A DNA stretch of 13,800 nucleotides from UBA4615 sp035628395. GTDB lineage: Bacteria > Pseudomonadota > Gammaproteobacteria > Burkholderiales > Burkholderiaceae_E. Location: the NCBI GenBank assembly GCA_035628395.1, contig DASPJX010000051.1, positions 1 to 13,800 of the forward strand, read 5' to 3'. Position 1 is the first letter of the stretch. The number at the start of each line of letters is the position of its first letter. Shown here one piece after another: positions 1 to 6,613 of this stretch. The position numbers were made by a program, and so were the translations under genes. The notes below the pieces were generated by a model. It worked only from the letters and a program-made list of their open reading frames with translations. It was not told where the DNA came from and searched no databases.

Positions 1-1451
<1,451 letters not shown>

Positions 1452-1466
1452 GGGGGGCTGGACCGG

Positions 1467-1497
1467 GCCCCGGGGACGTGCGGACGCTGCCCGGGGC
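1467..1497 (-). repeat. GC-rich inverted repeat in the secA leader
   Basis: GCCCCGGG at 1467-1474 and CCCGGGGC at 1490-1497 are perfect 8-bp inverted arms with a 15-nt spacer. The secA message would form this stem 15 nt upstream of its ATG, in a leader that lacks a clear ribosome site. It could modulate translation of secA. In DNA this GC-rich, short GC-only palindromes also arise by chance. Confidence 0.45.
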
Positions 1498-1519
1498 TGA
1501 GACTCGTGGGCAATCGCCG

Positions 1520-1528
1520 AGTCTAGCA
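1520..1528 (-). promoter_or_regulatory. Candidate extended -10 element for secA
   Basis: On the minus strand TG (1528-1527), one base, then TAGACT (1525-1520) resembles an extended -10 (TGnTATAAT, four of six in the hexamer). This would start transcription near 1513 and give a leader of about 60 nt before secA. I see no convincing -35 box, which extended -10 promoters can lack. The element overlaps one arm of a 7-bp inverted repeat (1500-1506 and 1518-1524). It is a motif match only. Confidence 0.35.
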
Positions 1529-1641
1529 TGCGGCCCCCGGGCGGCCGCGGCGCACCCCGGCCGCGCACCGGGGCGGGCGACCGTCGGGCGCGCCCGCGCG
1601 CGGGCGTCCGGCGGGGCCGCGGCGGGGCCGCGCCGATCGGC

Positions 1642-1647
1642 TACAGT
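1642..1647 (+). promoter_or_regulatory. Candidate -10 box (TACAGT) for dciA
   Basis: TACAGT stands out in a spacer that is otherwise almost pure G and C. It lies 21 nt upstream of the dciA ATG, which would give a very short leader of about 15 nt. No -35 match is visible at the expected distance. The call rests on one hexamer. Confidence 0.3.
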
Positions 1648-1656
1648 GGGCGCATC

Positions 1657-1660
1657 GAGG
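1657..1660 (+). promoter_or_regulatory. Ribosome binding site that fixes the dciA start
   Basis: GAGG lies 8 nt upstream of the ATG at 1669. The same frame is open further upstream, to an ATG at 1528. That extension would encode a Pro/Gly/Arg-rich stretch translated from GC-rich spacer DNA, so 1669 is preferred. Confidence 0.55.
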
Positions 1661-1668
1661 ATCGCCCG

Positions 1669-2142
1669 ATGCCCCCGCCCTCACGCCTGAAGCCCTCCGC
1701 CTCCCGCCCCGCGCTCGCCTGGCTGCGCACCGAGCCGGTGTTCGCGCGGCTCGGCGAGCAGGCCTCGAGGATCGCCGCGGTGCAGGCGGACCTGCTGGAG
1801 ACGATGCCCGGCCTGGCGGTCACGGTGATCGCCTTCGAGCAGGACACGCTGGTGGTGGGCGCGCGCCACGCGGCGGTCGCGGCGCGGGTGCGCCAGCTCG
1901 AGCCGACGCTGCTCGCGGCGCTGCGCCGCCGCGGCTGGAAGCTCGACCGGATCCGCTTCAAGCCGCAGTGGCAGGCGCCGCCCGCCGCGCCGGTGCGGCG
2001 CGTGAAGGACTCGCCCGGCGCCGACGCGGTCGCGCGGCTCGAGGAGCTGTCGGAGCAGGTCGGCGAGGGTCGGCTGCGCGCCGCGCTGCGCCGGATGGCC
2101 GCGCGCCACGGCACGGGCCCGCGCGGCGACGCCGAGGGCTGA
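1669..2142 (+). CDS. dciA: DciA-family (DUF721) protein
   Basis: This 157-aa protein belongs to the DUF721 family, whose studied members (DciA) are ancestral loaders of the replicative helicase DnaB in bacteria lacking phage-derived DnaC. The domain spans about residues 25-105: a helical start (VFARLGEQASRIAAVQ), hydrophobic strands with TLVVGARHAAVAARVRQL, and the typical end LRRRGWKLDRIRFKPQ. A basic, disordered linker and a short Arg-rich helix follow (about 118-147). The family role is known; that this copy loads DnaB is inference. It is the only rightward gene in the window. It diverges from secA and converges on the lpxC unit, with 18 nt between stop codons. The DUF721 gene beside secA is common in betaproteobacteria. 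A GAGG site supports the chosen ATG. Confidence 0.87.
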   Translation: MPPPSRLKPSASRPALAWLRTEPVFARLGEQASRIAAVQADLLETMPGLAVTVIAFEQDTLVVGARHAAVAARVRQLEPTLLAALRRRGWKLDRIRFKPQWQAPPAAPVRRVKDSPGADAVARLEELSEQVGEGRLRAALRRMAARHGTGPRGDAEG

Positions 2143-2169
2143 GCGCGCGCGGCGCCGGCCTCAGTCGGC
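2131..2169. terminator. Hairpin over the two convergent stop codons, possible bidirectional terminator
   Basis: GCCGA(ggg)CTGAG at 2131-2143 is complementary to CTCAGTCGGC at 2160-2169, giving ten pairs with a 3-nt bulge and a 16-nt GC loop. The arms contain the dciA stop (2140-2142) and the stop of the leftward small gene (2161-2163). A shared hairpin is plausible for convergent genes. There is no T tract on either side, so it is not a canonical intrinsic terminator. Confidence 0.4.
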
Positions 2170-2340
2170 GAGCCGCTCGAGCAGCAGCACCCCGAAGAAC
2201 ACGAAGCCGACCGCCAGGCCGATCTTCAGCAGCAGGATCGCGCGGCCGAGCCATTTGCGCTCGCCGGTGAGCACCCACAGGCCGGCCGAGACCATCACGC
2301 CGGCACCGAGCAGGATCGCGACCGCGCGCAGGAACAGCAC
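2161..2340 (-). CDS. Small two-transmembrane protein of unknown function, downstream of lpxC
   Basis: This 59-aa protein starts at a GTG and is not a named family that I recognise. Residues about 4-24 (from LRAVAILLGAGVMV) and 34-54 (from AILLLKIGLAVGF) are two hydrophobic helices. They are joined by a short basic loop, TGERKWLGR (25-33), and the protein ends LLLERLAD. The positive-inside rule would put the loop in the cytoplasm and both ends outside (inference). The GTG lies 10 nt after the lpxC stop. Its GAGG site (2349-2352) overlaps that stop, so the two genes look translationally coupled. An internal ATG (2293-2295) would destroy helix 1 and is unlikely to be the start. Similar short membrane proteins occur at this spot in Burkholderiales, from memory. 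E. coli has secM between lpxC and secA; no SecM-like arrest sequence is seen here. Confidence 0.75.
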   Translation of the reverse strand: MLFLRAVAILLGAGVMVSAGLWVLTGERKWLGRAILLLKIGLAVGFVFFGVLLLERLAD

Positions 2341-2348
2341 GCGGGCGG

Positions 2349-2352
2349 CCTC
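2349..2352 (-). promoter_or_regulatory. Ribosome binding site for the 59-aa gene, overlapping the lpxC stop
   Basis: On the minus strand TGAGG contains both the lpxC stop TGA (2353-2351) and the GAGG site (2352-2349). A spacer of 8 nt leads to the GTG at 2340. A ribosome ending lpxC would release on the next gene's site, which argues for coupled translation and decides the start. Confidence 0.6.
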
Positions 2353-3280
2353 AGGCCGCGACCCAGTCGCGGGCGAACACGCGCGGCGCGTCGCGGCGCT
2401 GCGCGAACGTGACGAGCTCCCAGGCGCCGCGCTCGGCGAGCAGCGCGCGCAGCAGCGCGTTGTTCATCGCGTGGCCGGACTTGTGCGCGCTGTAGGCGGC
2501 GAGCAGCGGATGACCGACCAGGTACAGGTCGCCGATCGCGTCGAGGATCTTGTGCTTGACGAACTCGTCGTCGGAACGCAGCCCGTCGCTGTTCAGCACC
2601 CGATACTCGTCCATCACGATCGCGTTGCCGAGGCTGCCGCCCTGCGCGAGGCCGTGCGCGCGCAGCGCCTCGACGTCGTGCATGAATCCGAAGGTGCGCG
2701 CGCGGGCGATCTGCTCGACGTACGAGTGGCTCGCGAAGTCGACCTCGACCTCCTGCACGGTCGCGTCGATCGCCGGATGGCCGAAGTCGATCGAGAAGCG
2801 CAGCTTGAAGCCGAAGTGCGGATCGAGCCGCGCCCACTTGTCGCCGTCGCGGACCTCGATCGGCTTCGTCACGCGGATGAAGCGCTTGGGGGCGGCCTGC
2901 TCGACGATGCCGACCGACTGGATCAGGAACACGAACGAGCCCGCCGAGCCGTCGAGGATCGGGATCTCGGGCGCGGTCACGTCGACGTACAGGTTGTCGA
3001 TGCCGAGGCCGGCGAGCGCCGACATCAGGTGCTCGACGGTGGCGACCCGGACCTCGGCGCCCTCGCCCGTGTCGGCGGCCGACAGCGTCGAGGCCATCCG
3101 GGTGTCGTTGACCCGGAACGCCTCGGCGCGGATGTCCACCGGCTGCGGCAGGTCGACCCGCCGGAACACGATCCCGGTGTCGGGCGCGGCCGGACGCAGC
3201 ACCAGCTCGACGCGCTGGCCGGAATGCAGCCCCACGCCCTCGGTGCGCACCAGCGCCTTGACCGTTCTCTGCCTCAGCAC
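2351..3280 (-). CDS. lpxC: UDP-3-O-acyl-N-acetylglucosamine deacetylase LpxC
   Basis: LpxC is the zinc deacetylase that commits UDP-3-O-acyl-GlcNAc to lipid A synthesis, so the host is a Gram-negative bacterium with lipopolysaccharide. The 309-aa length is normal. The start codon is GTG (3278-3280), with GAGG 8 nt upstream, and gives the family N-terminus MLRQRTVKALVRTEGVGLHS. Motifs are TVEHLMSALAGLGIDN, with catalytic Glu83 and zinc ligand His84; EIPILDGSAGSF (105-116); VKHKILDAIGDLYL, with zinc ligands His243 and Asp247; and SAHKSGHAMNN, with catalytic His270. The set is complete. It follows the peroxiredoxin gene by 25 nt and is followed by the 59-aa membrane gene after 10 nt, so all three probably form one unit. 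In E. coli LpxC is controlled by proteolysis through its C-terminal tail; here the tail ends DWVAA, and whether it acts as a degron is unknown. Confidence 0.97.
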   Translation of the reverse strand: MLRQRTVKALVRTEGVGLHSGQRVELVLRPAAPDTGIVFRRVDLPQPVDIRAEAFRVNDTRMASTLSAADTGEGAEVRVATVEHLMSALAGLGIDNLYVDVTAPEIPILDGSAGSFVFLIQSVGIVEQAAPKRFIRVTKPIEVRDGDKWARLDPHFGFKLRFSIDFGHPAIDATVQEVEVDFASHSYVEQIARARTFGFMHDVEALRAHGLAQGGSLGNAIVMDEYRVLNSDGLRSDDEFVKHKILDAIGDLYLVGHPLLAAYSAHKSGHAMNNALLRALLAERGAWELVTFAQRRDAPRVFARDWVAA

Positions 3281-3305
3281 GGCGGCCGCCTCGGGGTGCG
3301 CGGGC

Positions 3306-3809
3306 TCAGAGCTGCTTCAGCAGCGAGGCCGCGTCGCTGACCTCGAACTTGCCCGGGGCCTCGCGGTTGAGCTGCTTCACGACGCCGTCCTCGACGAGCA
3401 TCGAGTAGCGGTCCGAGCGCACGCCCATGCCGCGGGCGGTCAGGTCGAGCGTCAGGCCGCAGGCCTTCGTGAACTCGGCGGCGCCGTCGGCCATCATCCG
3501 GACCTTGCCGCCGGACTTCTGCTCGCGGCCCCAGGCGCCCATCACGAACGCGTCGTTGACCGACACGCACCAGATCTCGTCGACGCCCTTGGCCTTCAAC
3601 GCGTCGTGGTGCTCGAGGTAGCTCGGCACGTGCTTGGCCGAGCAGGTCGGCGTGAACGCGCCCGGCAGGCCGAAGATCGCGATCGTCTTGCCCTTGACCA
3701 GGTCCGACACCTTGAACGCGTTGGGACCGATGCTGCAGCCGTTGCCCTCGACCTCGACGAACTCGGTCAGCGTGGCTTCGGGCAGGCGCTGCCCGATCTG
3801 GATCGTCAT
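3306..3809 (-). CDS. Peroxiredoxin, Prx5 type
   Basis: This 167-aa thiol peroxidase of the Prx5/redoxin family reduces peroxides in the cytosol. The peroxidatic site is PGAFTPTCSAKHVPSY, with Cys56 and Thr53. The conserved Arg131 lies in GVRSDRYSMLVEDG, and VDEIWCVSVNDAFVMGAW is the typical core strand. Other cysteines (25, 81, 117) are present; none can be assigned as a resolving cysteine from sequence alone, so 1-Cys versus atypical 2-Cys chemistry is open. Start ATG 3807-3809 has AGGAG (3818-3822) at 8 nt. The gene probably has its own promoter and leads the lpxC unit. Its place between ftsZ and lpxC is a recurrent betaproteobacterial arrangement, not a sign of transfer. Confidence 0.95.
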   Translation of the reverse strand: MTIQIGQRLPEATLTEFVEVEGNGCSIGPNAFKVSDLVKGKTIAIFGLPGAFTPTCSAKHVPSYLEHHDALKAKGVDEIWCVSVNDAFVMGAWGREQKSGGKVRMMADGAAEFTKACGLTLDLTARGMGVRSDRYSMLVEDGVVKQLNREAPGKFEVSDAASLLKQL

Positions 3810-3817
3810 GCTCGCGA

Positions 3818-3822
3818 CTCCT
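3818..3822 (-). promoter_or_regulatory. Strong ribosome binding site of the peroxiredoxin gene
   Basis: AGGAG with an 8-nt spacer to the ATG at 3809. It is one of the strongest sites in the window, consistent with this being the first gene of a new transcript. Confidence 0.6.
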
Positions 3823-3880
3823 CTCGTTGGGGGAATGAACGGCCGCGCCGGTGCGACGGTGCACGGCTGGGCAGAGACGG

Positions 3881-3886
3881 ATTGTA
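3881..3886 (-). promoter_or_regulatory. Candidate -10 box (TACAAT) of the peroxiredoxin-lpxC unit
   Basis: Minus-strand GGGCTACAATCCG contains TACAAT, five of six to the sigma-70 -10 consensus. It sits in GC-rich DNA about 70 nt upstream of the peroxiredoxin ATG. The expected -35 position (around 3904-3909) shows no TTGACA-like hexamer. It falls instead inside an inverted repeat, CTCCGGC (3895-3901) and GCCGGAG (3908-3914), that could bind a regulator. No OxyR-like site was recognised. Confidence 0.5.
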
Positions 3887-3931
3887 GCCCGCGGCTCCGG
3901 CGGGCATGCCGGAGGCGGACGCGGGGCGCGC

Positions 3932-3963
3932 GGGGAATCCCCCGTCAGCGGAGGGGACTCCCC
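3932..3963. repeat. Near-perfect inverted repeat GGGGAATCCCC / GGGGACTCCCC
   Basis: Two 11-nt arms (3932-3942 and 3953-3963) pair at 10 of 11 positions around a 10-nt spacer. Each arm is itself nearly palindromic, so the arms are also near-identical direct repeats. It lies upstream of the peroxiredoxin -10 box and downstream of ftsZ. It could be a protein-binding site or a transcript hairpin; nothing in the sequence decides which. Confidence 0.55.
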
Positions 3964-4020
3964 GGCGACGACGAGGGCGCCCCGTCCGGCCGGTCAGCGC
4001 GGCCGTGCGGGGCGCGGTCG

Positions 4021-4055
4021 CCGGCGATCCGTGCAGGCCGCGCACGGTTCGCCGG
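4021..4055 (-). terminator. Strong hairpin downstream of ftsZ, candidate terminator
   Basis: CCGGCGATCCGTGC (4021-4034) and GCACGGTTCGCCGG (4042-4055) are 14-bp inverted arms with one mismatch and a 7-nt loop, the strongest palindrome I found in the window. It sits about 93-127 nt past the ftsZ stop and before the promoter of the next unit, where the dcw message should end. No T tract follows, so termination would need Rho or the stem alone; 3'-end protection is an alternative. Confidence 0.5.
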
Positions 4056-4147
4056 GTGATGCGTCAGTCGGCGCGGTCGGATCGAACGACGCGGCCGCTC
4101 GCCGTCCGGTCCGCGCGGGCGGCCCGGGCGGCGCGGCCGACCATCGC

Positions 4148-5308
4148 TCAGTCCGCCTGCTTGCGCAGGAACGCCGGGATGTCGAGGCGGTCGACGCCCT
4201 TCTCCTCGAGCGCCGCGACCTGCGCCGACGCGCTGCCGCGGACGTTGCGCCAGACCGCCGGCTTGTCGAAGTCGGCGTACGACGGCTCGTGCGAGACCGG
4301 GTCGTGCGTGCCGGTGGCGCGCATCGGCTGCGGCACGAGCTGCGGCTTGCGGGCCGCGCGGCCGATGCCGGTGGCGACCACGGTCACGCGCAGCGCGTCG
4401 CCCATGTCCTCCTCGTACACAGTGCCGTGGATGATCGTCGCGTCCTCGGCGCAGAACTGCTTGATCGTGTTGATCACCTCGTTGGTCTCGCGCAGCTTCA
4501 GCGAGCGGCTCGCGGTGATGTTCACGATCACGCCGCGCGCGCCCTGCAGGTCGACGCCGTCGAGCAGCGGCGAGGCCACCGCCTGCTCGGCGGCGAGGCG
4601 CGCCCGGTCGAGGCCCGAGGCCTCGCCGATGCCCATCATCGCCTTGCCCTGCTCGCCCATGATCGTCTGGACGTCGGCGAAGTCGACGTTGACCAGGCCC
4701 GGCACGTTGATGATCTCGGCGATGCCCGCCACCGCGTTGTGCAGCACGTCGTCGGCGCGGCGGAACGCGTCCTCGAGGCTCGCGTCCTCGTCCATCACGT
4801 CGAACAGCTTCTGGTTCAGCACGACGATCAGCGAGTCGACGTGCTCGACCAGCTGGTCGATGCCGTCGTCGGCGATCCGCATCTTGCGGTTGCCCTCGAA
4901 GTCGAACGGCTTGGTGACGACGCCGACGGTCAGGATGCCCATCTCCTTGGCGACCTGGGCGACGACCGGCGAGGCGCCGGTGCCGGTGCCCTTGCCCATG
5001 CCCGCGGTGATGAAGACCATGTTGGCGCCGGCGAGCGCCGCCTTCACGTCCTCGCGCGCCTTCTCGCACGCGTCGCGGCCCGCCTTCGGGTTCGCGCCGG
5101 CGCCGAGGCCGGCGTCGCCGAGCTGGATGATGCTCGGCGCGAGCGAGCGCTTGAGCGCCTGCCGGTCGGTGTTGACGGTGATGAACTCCACCCCCTGCAC
5201 GCCGCGGTTGATCATGTGGTTGACGGCATTGCCGCCGGCTCCTCCGACGCCGATCACCTTGATGACGGCGCCGTCGGACTCGTTCTCGATCATTTCGAAG
5301 TTGGGCAT
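4148..5308 (-). CDS. ftsZ: Cell division GTPase FtsZ
   Basis: FtsZ is the tubulin-like GTPase that forms the division ring. The protein has 386 aa from ATG 5308, chosen because GGAGG lies 8 nt upstream. The frame also opens at a TTG (5321-5323), but that codon runs into the ribosome site. Features are the Rossmann start KVIGVGGAGGNAVNHM (17-32); LGAGANPKAG (68-77); the GTP signature region TAGMGKGTGTG (101-111); the T7 loop NVDFADV (207-213) with catalytic Asp209 and Asp212; a short linker from about 320; and the C-terminal peptide LDIPAFLRKQAD (375-386), which binds FtsA and ZipA-type partners. Oddity: the signature usually written GGGTGTG reads GKGTGTG (Lys106). All other key residues seen are intact. 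It is last in the dcw cluster, 72 nt after ftsA. Confidence 0.98.
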   Translation of the reverse strand: MPNFEMIENESDGAVIKVIGVGGAGGNAVNHMINRGVQGVEFITVNTDRQALKRSLAPSIIQLGDAGLGAGANPKAGRDACEKAREDVKAALAGANMVFITAGMGKGTGTGASPVVAQVAKEMGILTVGVVTKPFDFEGNRKMRIADDGIDQLVEHVDSLIVVLNQKLFDVMDEDASLEDAFRRADDVLHNAVAGIAEIINVPGLVNVDFADVQTIMGEQGKAMMGIGEASGLDRARLAAEQAVASPLLDGVDLQGARGVIVNITASRSLKLRETNEVINTIKQFCAEDATIIHGTVYEEDMGDALRVTVVATGIGRAARKPQLVPQPMRATGTHDPVSHEPSYADFDKPAVWRNVRGSASAQVAALEEKGVDRLDIPAFLRKQAD

Positions 5309-5316
5309 CTGACTGG

Positions 5317-5321
5317 CCTCC
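5317..5321 (-). promoter_or_regulatory. Ribosome binding site that fixes the ftsZ start
   Basis: GGAGG with an 8-nt spacer before the ATG at 5308. It lies inside the longer TTG-initiated frame, which is why the shorter start is preferred. Confidence 0.7.
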
Positions 5322-5369
5322 AACGTTGTGGTTGCTGCTGCGCTGACTGACTGACTGCGGACGCGTGGC

Positions 5370-5399
5370 GTTCCCCGGGATCAGAAGTTCCCGAGGAAC
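5370..5399 (-). other. RNA hairpin spanning the ftsA stop codon, in the ftsA-ftsZ junction
   Basis: In the message, GUUCCUCGGGA (5399-5389) pairs with UCCCGGGGAAC (5380-5370). All 11 positions pair, one as a G-U wobble, and the 8-nt loop ACUUCUGA contains the ftsA stop codon. The left arm also encodes the end of FtsA. No U tract follows, so it is not an ordinary terminator. It could slow ribosomes at the end of ftsA, protect or expose the message for cleavage, or set the FtsA to FtsZ ratio; these roles are inference. Confidence 0.55.
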
Positions 5400-6613
5400 C
5401 ACTCCTTCATGCGGCGCAGGGTCTCCTTGAAGGATCCCGACTGCTCCGCCACCTTTCGACCCCGCAACCGCTGCATCCGCGCCTCCTCGAGGAGGCCGAT
5501 CGCGGTCGCGAACCTGGGCGTCCTGACCACGTCGGCCAGCCCGCCCGCGTACTCCGGCACGCCGAGGCGCACCGGCTTCAGGAAGATGTCCTCGCCGAGC
5601 TCGGCCATGCCCGGCAGCAGGCTCGTGCCGCCGGTGATGACCACGCCCGAGGAGAGCAGCTCCTCGTATCCCGACTCGCGGATCACCTGCTGGACCAGCG
5701 AGAACAGCTCCTCGACGCGCGGCTCGATGACCGCGGCGAGCGCCTGGCGCGACAGCGAGCGCGGCCCGCGGTCGCCGATGCCCGGCACCTCGATCTTGTC
5801 CGACGGATCGGCGAGCACCTGCTTCGCGATGCCGTGGCGCAGCTTGATCTCCTCGGCGTCGGGCGTGGGCGTGCGGAGCGCCATCGCGACGTCGTTGGTG
5901 ATCTGGTCGCCGGCGATCGGGATCACCGCGGTGTGGCGGATGCTGCCGCCGGTGAAGATCGCGATGTCGGTCGTGCCGCCGCCGATGTCGACGAGCGCGA
6001 CGCCGAGCTCCTTCTCGTCCTGCGTCAGCACCGCGGTCGACGAGGCGAGCGGCTGCAGGATCAGGTCCTGGACCTCGAGGCCGCAGCGGCGCACGCACTT
6101 GATGATGTTCTGCGCGGCCGACACCGCGCCGGTCACGATGTGGACCTTGACGTCGAGGCGCACGCCGCTCATGCCGATCGGCTCGCGGATGTCCTCCTGG
6201 CCGTCGATGATGAACTCCTGCGGCAGCACGTGCAGGATCTGCTGGTCGGTCGGGATGTTGACCGCCTTGGCGGTCTCGATCACCCGCGCGACGTCCGCGT
6301 CGGTGACTTCCTTGTCCTTGATCGCGACCATGCCGATCGAGTTGAAGCTGCGGATGTGGCTGCCGGCGATCCCCGTGTAGACGGTGCGGATCTTGCAGTC
6401 CGCCATCAGCTCGGCCTCCTCGAGCGCGCGCTGGATCGAGGCGACCGTGGTCTCGATGTTCACCACCACGCCCTTCTTCAGGCCCTTGGACTCGTGCTGC
6501 CCCAGGCCGACGATCTCGTAGCGGCCGTCGGGCTGCATCTCGGCGACCACGGCCACCACCTTCGAGGTGCCGATGTCGAGGCCGACGATGAGGTCCTTGC
6601 TGTCTCGTGTCAT
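5381..6613 (-). CDS. ftsA: Cell division protein FtsA
   Basis: FtsA is the actin-like ATPase that ties FtsZ filaments to the inner membrane and recruits later divisome proteins. The 410-aa length matches the family. Phosphate 1 is IVGLDIGTSKVVAVVAE (from residue 9), phosphate 2 is VDIGGGTTDIAIFTGG (208-223), and the adenosine motif is VVITGGTSLLPGM (324-336). The 1C subdomain lies about 84-165 and includes FIIDGQEDIREPIGMSG. The C-terminal amphipathic membrane helix is FKETLRRMKEWFLGNF (395-410). The ATG at 6611-6613 overlaps the ftsQ stop as ATGA, and there is no clear ribosome site, so translation probably depends on termination of ftsQ. A hairpin covers its own stop codon. Confidence 0.98.
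   Translation of the reverse strand: MTRDSKDLIVGLDIGTSKVVAVVAEMQPDGRYEIVGLGQHESKGLKKGVVVNIETTVASIQRALEEAELMADCKIRTVYTGIAGSHIRSFNSIGMVAIKDKEVTDADVARVIETAKAVNIPTDQQILHVLPQEFIIDGQEDIREPIGMSGVRLDVKVHIVTGAVSAAQNIIKCVRRCGLEVQDLILQPLASSTAVLTQDEKELGVALVDIGGGTTDIAIFTGGSIRHTAVIPIAGDQITNDVAMALRTPTPDAEEIKLRHGIAKQVLADPSDKIEVPGIGDRGPRSLSRQALAAVIEPRVEELFSLVQQVIRESGYEELLSSGVVITGGTSLLPGMAELGEDIFLKPVRLGVPEYAGGLADVVRTPRFATAIGLLEEARMQRLRGRKVAEQSGSFKETLRRMKEWFLGNF

Larger units (their letters stand above)
3810..4147. other. Intergenic region between ftsZ and the peroxiredoxin gene
   Basis: These 338 nt show no convincing coding frame; the open frames across it give Arg/Pro/Gly-rich translations expected of GC-rich spacer. 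It contains the likely promoter of the peroxiredoxin unit near 3881. It also contains at least three inverted repeats: 4021-4055, 3932-3963 and 3895-3914. A weaker GC stem (4111-4116 with 4131-4136) lies just after the ftsZ stop. The layout fits the end of the dcw transcript followed by a fresh promoter. Confidence 0.6.

Noticed and set aside
1528..1668. N-terminal extension of the DciA-family protein from ATG 1528
   Set aside because: The added residues are Pro/Gly/Arg translation of spacer DNA, whereas GAGG is well placed for ATG 1669.
2143..2350. SecM-like secretion monitor between lpxC and secA
   Set aside because: The only gene there is the two-helix 59-aa protein. It lacks a signal peptide and an arrest motif, and dciA on the other strand separates it from secA.
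5309..5323. Longer FtsZ starting at TTG 5321-5323
   Set aside because: That start would overlap and consume the GGAGG site positioned 8 nt before ATG 5308, and relatives begin near the shorter start.
3851..5350. Long plus-strand open frames antisense to ftsZ
   Set aside because: FtsZ on the minus strand is complete and conserved. The antisense translations are low-complexity products of GC-rich third positions.
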